Assembly: GCA_003116875.1 (NCBI GenBank)
Contig: BCKT01000005.1
Location: 124,001-188,000 of the forward strand
From: Takashimella koratensis
Lineage: Eukaryota > Basidiomycota > Tremellomycetes > Trichosporonales > Tetragoniomycetaceae
Length of the DNA: 64,000 nucleotides
Direction of reading: 5' to 3'
The notes beneath the pieces were generated by a model. That model was not told where the DNA came from and ran no database searches. It worked only from the letters and a program-made list of their open reading frames with translations. Every line of letters starts with the position of its first letter. Position 1 is the first letter of the stretch. Positions 57,851-64,000 of the stretch are shown one piece after another. A program made the translations under genes and the position numbers.

Positions 57851-59292
57851 ATGGTGACGAGCAGACCATGTGCGATTCTAGTCGGAGGGGTAAGAGAGAT
57901 GCTTTGTCGTCGTCCCCTCTTATCTAAATGGTGTCCCCTCCCGTTGTCCTGGTCGCCACTTCAAATTGAGATTCCGACCCCGACTCTGGACAACTCAATA
58001 TTGCTCATCCACCCAATTGACCCTTCCCTACACGTATCCTCTCACCATCGCTCACTCTTCGTGAACAGCGACGACCTCGCACAGCCTTTGAAGCGGCTCA
58101 ATTATCCGATCTACCTCTTTGGAAACGTCCCCGACTCACTCGGTCTCTTTCCCTCGTCCCGTTCTCCTCCGGTTTCCTCACTGGGCCTCTCGCCCAAGAT
58201 GATGTGTTTCAAGGATTTTCTCATCTTTGCTGTTCTCATCCCCATGCCAGTGAGTCTGACCAACCCCGTCTCCTACCATGCACTTCGACCAGTCTTCTCC
58301 ATTTCCACTTGTCTCTCGGTGTCTATGTTTGGAACAGCTGTTTGATACCTCTTAGTCTGCGTCGCCAGTCTTTTTGGCCATCTTTGCCGCGGCGCTTTTA
58401 CTAGCTGTCAAACCGTGCGGATACTGCTTAACCCTTGTGAGTATCTCTGAACCTCGAAGCTTTGCCCGGTTCTCATACTGATCTCACCCAGCTCGCCGTC
58501 CTCTTTCTATCCACTTCCCCTTCCTCACCATTCCTTCATGTCCCGCCTCCTCCCCCTCTCTCATCCGACGCTAGTCTCTCTTCCCCCATCCCAGGCCGGA
58601 CTTGGTTCGCTCTCAACGGTGGGAAAATCTTCGACCCAGTCATTGTTGCGTACCGAGGCTCTGCCCCGGACTTGTCCAGTAGCGCCGTACCTCGTTCGTC
58701 CAGTAGCGAGAGCAGTGGGAGTGGGCAGTTGGGGTGGACGGAGAGTGGGTCTGGGGAGAATGTAGAGGGTTTGGGATGGTGGCCTGGACGGTGGAAATTG
58801 GGTCTCTCCTCTCATCCTTCTCCATCGGCACACGCCGCTTCTCCCGACTCCGAATCCATCCTCGATGCCGGTCTAACCACGGTCGATGAAGCCCTCACCG
58901 CATCCTCCTCCTCTGACTCGTCTTCCTCCTCTTCCTCTCCACACCACCCCTCGACCCAGTCCGGGCTTCCCCCACACCGACCTGGGACAGTAGCCAAACC
59001 CAGCACCTACGTGGATACGAGGTACTTTGGATTCGGGCTGGTCTTTGATTTTGGATGGAGAAGGACGGACGAGGGGTTGACTTGGGAGCGAGCGAATGGG
59101 GGTTTGAAGGTTGCAGAGGCGAGAAGAAGCGAGGAAGTGCGAAGCAAGGAGGTGGAGAAGGAGTCAAGGAGGAGCGAGTTGCACAGCGAGGATGGAATAA
59201 ATGAGCATGAGGGATGTGAGAGCAGAGAAGAGGTGAAGGATGGTAAGGAGGGGTCAGGGTGGGAAAAGGCATCGTTTCTAGGTACTTGGTAG
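57851..59292 (+). CDS. hypothetical membrane protein, unknown
   Basis: Three exons: 57851-58249, 58356-58436 and 58492-59292, all phase 0, 426 aa. The start is uncertain (in-frame ATG also at 57899). Residues near 120-170 form two closely spaced hydrophobic spans across two junctions: CFKDFLIFAVLIPMPSASPV, then FLAIFAAALLLAVKPCGYC, then LTLLAVLFLSTSP. The remaining 250 residues are Ser-rich with conserved-looking blocks PGRTWFALNGGKIFDPVIV, LGWWPGRWKLGLSSH and YVDTRYFGFGLVFDFGWRRT, and a charged Glu/Ser/Arg tail. No family recognised. It begins only 72 bp after the CYP8 stop on the same strand, so its promoter must overlap the CYP8 3' UTR. A second reading frame in exon 1 is also phase-compatible with a different acceptor, which adds doubt. 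Confidence 0.5.
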
Positions 59293-59516
59293 TGGTTGAG
59301 ACAGGGGGACACACTACGTCCACGTAATTTGACCTAGGCGTTATAACATCTGTACGCAAAGTATCATGGATTGTATCATAGACTACTGGACACTCGCGAT
59401 CTGCGGCCTTCGCGCTGGAAGACTGGTGGAAACTGACCTTGAAGGTGTCACAGCACAGGCCCCCAAGCAACGAGTTATGCTGCATCCCTTCTTCCACCGC
59501 TCCATCCCATCCTCGC

Positions 59517-60759
59517 TCACGCGGCCGAGGGTACAAAGTCGAGAAGCGCGTCCAGCTTCATAATTTCTTGACTACAATACTGAATCCGTACCTGATCGAA
59601 TGAACCCGTCTCCCTTTGCGCTTCCGAAACCGTCTCTCCCGTCTTCGCCTCATATGCACTCACATTTGACGGCCACTGAGCATACACCTGATCTTGCAGC
59701 ATGTAGACGGTCCCGTCGTCCGCCCACTCTTGGCTCTCCGGGTCGGCGGGAACTAGTGAAGTATGGAAATACACGCGGACTGGTGGAGGTTGGAAGTTGG
59801 GCTTGCTCTCTTCTTCCTCGGTAATGATTGGCGCACCAGCGAGCATGAGCTTGACCAAGTGGGCTGCGTCCGTCCAGTTGAGAAGGTACCCGTCACTGTT
59901 GCCTGGGCTCGGAGAAGGTCGTGGACCGCCGAGCCAGTTCTTCGACTCGAGTGGAGGCAGGACGTATCGGAGTATCGTCGCTGCCGGTAAGGGGTCAATC
60001 ACCCATCGAGCCTCCCAGTAAGCCATCTCAAAGTCGGGGCCGATGACGAATGTGACTGTCTCGCAGGATCGCCCGACCCCGAGGTGCCGATTCTTTTCGT
60101 TACCGGATTCGATACGGAAGGCACTATATCCAATGTGGACGATGAGCTTGTCGAAGCGGAGGTGCTGGATCCCCGCGCAGACCCGGTGGCTTTCATCTAG
60201 CTTGAGGAGCGTTGGGGCGCGAAGTATCAGAGTGTGGACTTTAGCGGGGTACAGATCTGATTTGACCTGAAGCTCAAGCTCAGCAGCTCGCCATGCAGGA
60301 CCCGCAACCATGAGTTATGTGACATACCCAATCCCTCATCCTGAACATCATGTTTCTGACGGGACAAGTGTACTCATCGTGATCCAAAAGCGTAACCAAT
60401 CTCGCGTACTTTGCAACTTTCGGCGACCGCAGGTTCACTCCGCGTTCCCCTCCAATCACGACGTGTCGGTATATCAGCCGGTTGGCAGCTTCGTTCCATA
60501 CCCTCGACACGCGAGCAAAGTTGAGGAGGTCAGCATAGGCGGGATCGGAGTGGTCGAATGTCGCGAAGAGCTGAAAGATGTGAGATACGAGTATTGGGTC
60601 GGTGAGTGGGTGAGGGCGGTCGAGCGGGACGGGGCGGGCCGGTGGCGTAAGGTATGGAGGCTGAAGTGGTGCGGATGAGGGCAAGGGATTCGACATAGGT
60701 GCTTGCGGGGATGGAGGACGGTGAAGAGGAGGAGACGATGTGAAGTTGGAAGTTGTCAT
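59517..60759 (-). CDS. F-box-like protein, family copy 4 (full length)
   Basis: Two exons, 60759-60328 and 60266-59517, 393 aa. A 50-residue Pro/Ser-rich start leads into the F-box-like part (VSHIFQLFATFDHSDPAYAD, LLNFARVSRVWNEAANRLIY, RHVVIGGERGVNLRSP), then LLDHDEYTCPV and the shared phase-0 intron. C-terminal family blocks: KVHTLILRAPTLLKL, VTFVIGPDFEMAYWEARWVI, ILRYVLPPLE, APIITEEEESKPNFQPPP, TGETVSEAQRETGSF and MKLDALLDF. By eye nearest to copy 1. First of three copies in cluster 2. Role as an SCF adaptor is inferred from the F-box-like segment only. Confidence 0.75.
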
Positions 60760-61144
60760 GGTTGTCAGACTAAACGACGTTACGACCCTCGGCATCTCTT
60801 TGTCCCTGGCCGGCACTGGTCCACTCCGGCTGTCTCCGGGCCAGCCAACCAATCGCCGAGTTGCCGAGAGGCAAGGGGGATCCGGGGTGTTATCGAGCTT
60901 CAGACCCATTATGCATACTGATATCGAGTGAAATGTGTATGCTATCTACAGCTATCTACAAAATGAATCAACATAGGGTCAGAAGGGTGTGGTCCTACAA
61001 GCCTAGGATGACTAGCTACTCGAGCTGTCTACCTGGGATTCGTGTGGAAAGGGACGGCTAAACACGGACTACAGCAGTGACGCACGTAGGATGCCAAAGT
61101 TCTTCTCTACTCGTTTGCACAATAGGGTGGGTAAAAAAGGCCGG
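60760..61144. other. intergenic between F-box-like copies 4 and 5
   Basis: No gene seen. Upstream region of copy 4 and 3' flank of copy 5. Confidence 0.5.
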
Positions 61145-62354
61145 CTACGAGAAGATAGAGGGGCGGTCAAGGATAGGGATCGTGTGGAAGAAGTAGGCGA
61201 GGAGAGTATCCAAGTTCGTTTCGTCTGTGCCGCAGTGCTCAACGGAGATTTGACCCATGGGATCCGTTTGTCGTCGCTCCTCCGAGACCGTCTGACCCGT
61301 CCTCTCCTCGAGCTCTTCCACCATTTCCTCCCACTGCAGGTTGAGCTCCAGATTGAGCAAAGCGATAGTTCGGTCATTGCCCCAATCTTTGACGTTGGCC
61401 GGGATCAAAGTTGAATGGAAAAACACGCGTGTCGGGGGCTGCCAGAAATTTGACTTGCTTTCCTCCTCCATCGTGATGATCGGCGTGCACTCCAGGATCA
61501 TCTTGGTGATCCATTCAACATCATCCTGGGTGGGAAGATAATCGGGTTCGCTGTCATCGGGTCTGCCTTTTCTCACTGCTCGCGTGTCGCTGATCCAGTT
61601 CACAGGGGCGAGCGGTGCAAGAACAAAGCGAACGAGAGAGATAACGTTTTCGTCAAGAACGTTGATGTACCATTTGGTTTCCCAGAACGCAACCTCAAAG
61701 TTCGGACCAATGACAAATGTGATGGCCAAGCAGCCGCCACCAATGGCATAGTACCAGTTCTCCTTGTTGTCCTCCGCGACCAGATTATCGTTGAAACCGA
61801 CGTAGACGATGAGACTGTCGAACCGGAGATGGTGAAAGGCCTCGCAGGCAGTGCGGTCGCCGGGAAGTTTAAGTATCCTAGGCGACCGGATGACGAGCGT
61901 CCGCAGCTGTTCGGGATAGAGATCGTGATATACCTAGGTATGCCAGTCAGCTTGTCGTTCTCCACTGCAGTCCGATAAACCACAGACCCACCCAGTCACA
62001 TTCCTCCTCGTCCAGCATGCCCAGGAACGGGCAGTTGTCTTCCACCTCGTGATCGAGCAACGTGAACACTCGGGGAAACTTTCCAACGTAAGGGTTCTTA
62101 AGGTCCACTCCGCGCTCCCCACCGACTATGACGTGGCGATAGATGTATCGATATGCTGAGTCGGTCCAGGTTTTCGACACCCGCGCACAGGCGAGGAGGG
62201 TGCGGTATTCCGGGGTTTTGTGATCAAAGGTCGCAAAGTTGGATAAGACGTTGAACAGGATATCGGGATTGAGTAGAGGGTGAGGGCGATTGGAGGTGCT
62301 GCTGACAGGCGTCGTAGAGGGGGTCATGTATGCCGGTGGTGCGGAGGTGGACAT
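61145..62354 (-). CDS. F-box-like protein, family copy 5 (full length)
   Basis: Two exons, 62354-61992 and 61933-61145, 383 aa. Short Pro/Ser/Thr-rich N-terminus, F-box-like part NPDILFNVLSNFATFDHKTP, TLLACARVSKTWTDSAYRYI, YRHVIVGGERGVDLKNPYVG, then LLDHEVEDNCPF. The donor is GTGGGT, and a CTAG acceptor restarts at VYHDLYPEQLRTLVIRSPRI. Family blocks follow: VGFNDNL, ITFVIGPNFEVAFWETKWYI, TPIITMEEESKSNFWQPPTR, TGQTVSEERRQTDPMGQ and TNLDTLLAYF. LLACARV makes it the closest relative of broken copy 3. Confidence 0.73.
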
Positions 62355-62629
62355 GGTGAAGATGAGTGATGATGAGGAAGAGAAAACGGTGCGACGGTGA
62401 TGAGCGATGGTGGGCTGAGCACGTCGTTTTGGCTGCCACTTGAGATGGTCGTGGCTGTTTTGCCAACTACCTCGCTTCAAATTCATCTACACGATCTACC
62501 AAAACGTACTATCTGGCCGTCATGCTGCTTCGATCCCTCCAGTCTTGTTCCCGGCTGAGAGGGTGATATTCTAAACACTCAAGACTGTACAGCACTCATT
62601 CACTGTTCGTTTTGTATCTGCCCAGCGCA

Positions 62630-63838
62630 CTATTCTACCAATTCCTCAAGCAACCCTCCTGCCAAGTGAAACTCGAGAAGGGAGTCAAGCGTCATCTTCT
62701 TCTCCATGCACCCACCGATGCTAACCTGTTCCCTCAAATACCCCAACTTCTCATCGCGTGTGAAGACCTGTCCTTCCCCTTCTTCGTATCTTCCAACTTT
62801 CTCCAGCCACTCTACAACGATCGTCACCCACATGATCTCGCGGAAAGACGGATCCTCGAGGAGGGGAGAGTCGAACAAGATAAGAGCGGGGGGCTCATAT
62901 CTGGGTTCACGCTGGCTTTCCGCATCCAACGCAGCACCGGTGAGAAGGGCTTTCGCGAGGGCCACCCGTTCGCCAAAGTCGAGACCGAAGTCGGGATCCT
63001 CAGGCTCCGACTCAATATCTTGCGCCGATCCGTGCATCTCGCGACACTCGTTGTAAAGAACGGGTGAGAGGACGAAACGACGATTGGGCGCAAGCCTCAT
63101 GGCATGAAACAACCATTCGACCTGCTTTGAAGCTATCTCGAGATTTGAACCAAGCACAAAGGTGAAGGCGAAGACCCTCTCGAAAAGCTCGACGGTCTCG
63201 TTTTCATCGGGGTATGAGGTTTTGACCTGATTCGTCTTGTTACCAAAGCCGACGTACGCAATGAGTTGTAAGGGGACGAGATAGCGCAATGCTCTACAAT
63301 CGCGGTAGAGTCTGATGATATCGGTACCGCGCAGGATCAGGCTGTGGACCGCTGGGAGCAGATGTTCCTAACCAGAGGGGATGAGTTCTTCTTTCGATTC
63401 CGAAATCCACAAACTTACGCTCTCGGAAATCAAATCTTTGAGAGGGCATGTATCCTCATCGTGGTCGTGTACAGTCAAAACGCGGGCGTACTTCGTGGTA
63501 AGGCGTGTCTGTACATGGGCGATGGGATCGGTGATTTCATTCGAAGGGGAAATGTTTTCGTCCTTGCCCAGGTTTACAAGCCTGACGCTCCGATCGCCAT
63601 CTCGGACCACAACGTGGCGATAGACAAACTTGTTGCTCGCCTCGTTCCATGGTCGAGAAACGCGAGAGAAACGAACCAAGTCGGCGTAATTGGGATGAGA
63701 GTGATCAAGCGTCGAAGCGAAGTTTTGAAAGACGTATGTGAGAATATCGGTGTTGGTCAAGGGATGCACTCTGTCCGGGGAGACTGGATGGGTAGTGGGG
63801 ACCCAGTATGGGGGCAAGGGAATAGGGGGCTCGGACAT
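62630..63838 (-). CDS. F-box-like protein, family copy 6 (full length)
   Basis: Two exons, 63838-63419 and 63367-62630, 385 aa. The start is MSEPPIPLPPYWVPTTHPVS; F-box-like part TNTDILTYVFQNFASTLDHS, YADLVRFSRVSRPWNEASNK, FVYRHVVVRDGDRSV. An insertion of about 25 residues precedes KYARVLTVHDHDEDTCPL. After the phase-0 intron: VHSLILRGTDII, FAFTFVLGSNLEIASKQVEW, FVLSPVLYNE and a more divergent C-terminus ending MTLDSLLEF plus a 15-residue extension (HLAGGLLEELVE). The HSHPNY/NHSHP motif links it to copy 2. Most divergent of the full copies. Confidence 0.72.
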
Positions 63839-64000
63839 CGTTAGTCGTGTAGGTGAAGAGGAGGTGAGGGATGTTGCAAAGGCCGAAGTGGGAGGTGAAA
63901 AACTGTGATGGGTTGAGACTCGGGGAGCCGGCCTCACGATCACTGCACTGATCGCTCAACCACCACATACATCATGTGGCGTGTCACGACTTGGCATCCC

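Overview
The window is nuclear DNA of a basidiomycete yeast. Genes are dense and intron-rich: introns are mostly 36-170 nt, donors are mainly GTGAGT/GTAAGT and acceptors CAG/TAG. Exons have high GC, leaders are CT-rich, and many exons are very short. Protein resemblance and intron style suggest Tremellomycetes, perhaps Trichosporonales, but that placement is an inference. Exon boundaries were worked out by hand from splice signals, phase and protein continuity. No tRNA, rRNA, CRISPR array or intact transposon was recognised.

Layout. 0.6-3.6 kb: three-KH RNA-binding protein (-). 5.2-9.3 kb: Itc1-type ISWI-complex subunit (+). 9.3-14.2 kb: gene-poor stretch with an AG microsatellite and up to three small orphan genes (-). 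14.2-15.7 kb: nucleoside diphosphate kinase with a presequence (-), divergent from an ALKBH8-like dioxygenase (+, 15.9-17.0). 17.2-18.6 kb: TRIC-like membrane channel (-). 19.2-21.8 kb: Mss116-type mitochondrial DEAD-box helicase (-), divergent from a Gfo/Idh/MocA oxidoreductase (+, 22.4-24.9). 25.5-28.0 kb: xylulokinase (-), divergent from the 18S rRNA dimethylase DIM1 (+, 28.6-30.4). 32.2-35.8 kb: La-motif protein (-). 37.8-38.9 kb: IMP3 (+). 39.5-40.4 kb: unknown gene with an in-frame TAG (-).

From 41.9 kb two clusters of one F-box-like family flank a block of conserved genes. Cluster 1 (+) holds a full copy, a shortened copy and a broken copy. Then come YAE1 (+), a single-span membrane protein (-), a 3.2 kb gene-poor stretch, an ALG11 mannosyltransferase with an unusual polytopic N-terminal domain (-), a U-box cyclophilin of the PPIL2/Cyp8 type (+) and an orphan membrane protein (+). 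Cluster 2 (-) holds three full F-box-like copies.

Functional themes are housekeeping: ribosome and RNA biogenesis (DIM1, IMP3, Mss116-like, La-motif, KH, YAE1), chromatin (ITC1), N-glycosylation (ALG11) and nucleotide and sugar metabolism. Several intergenic promoters carry palindromic CACGTG boxes. The most unusual items are the F-box-like expansion, the ALG11 fusion, the TAG-containing 84-nt cassette at 39.7 kb, a 6-nt microexon and the orphan small-gene stretch.
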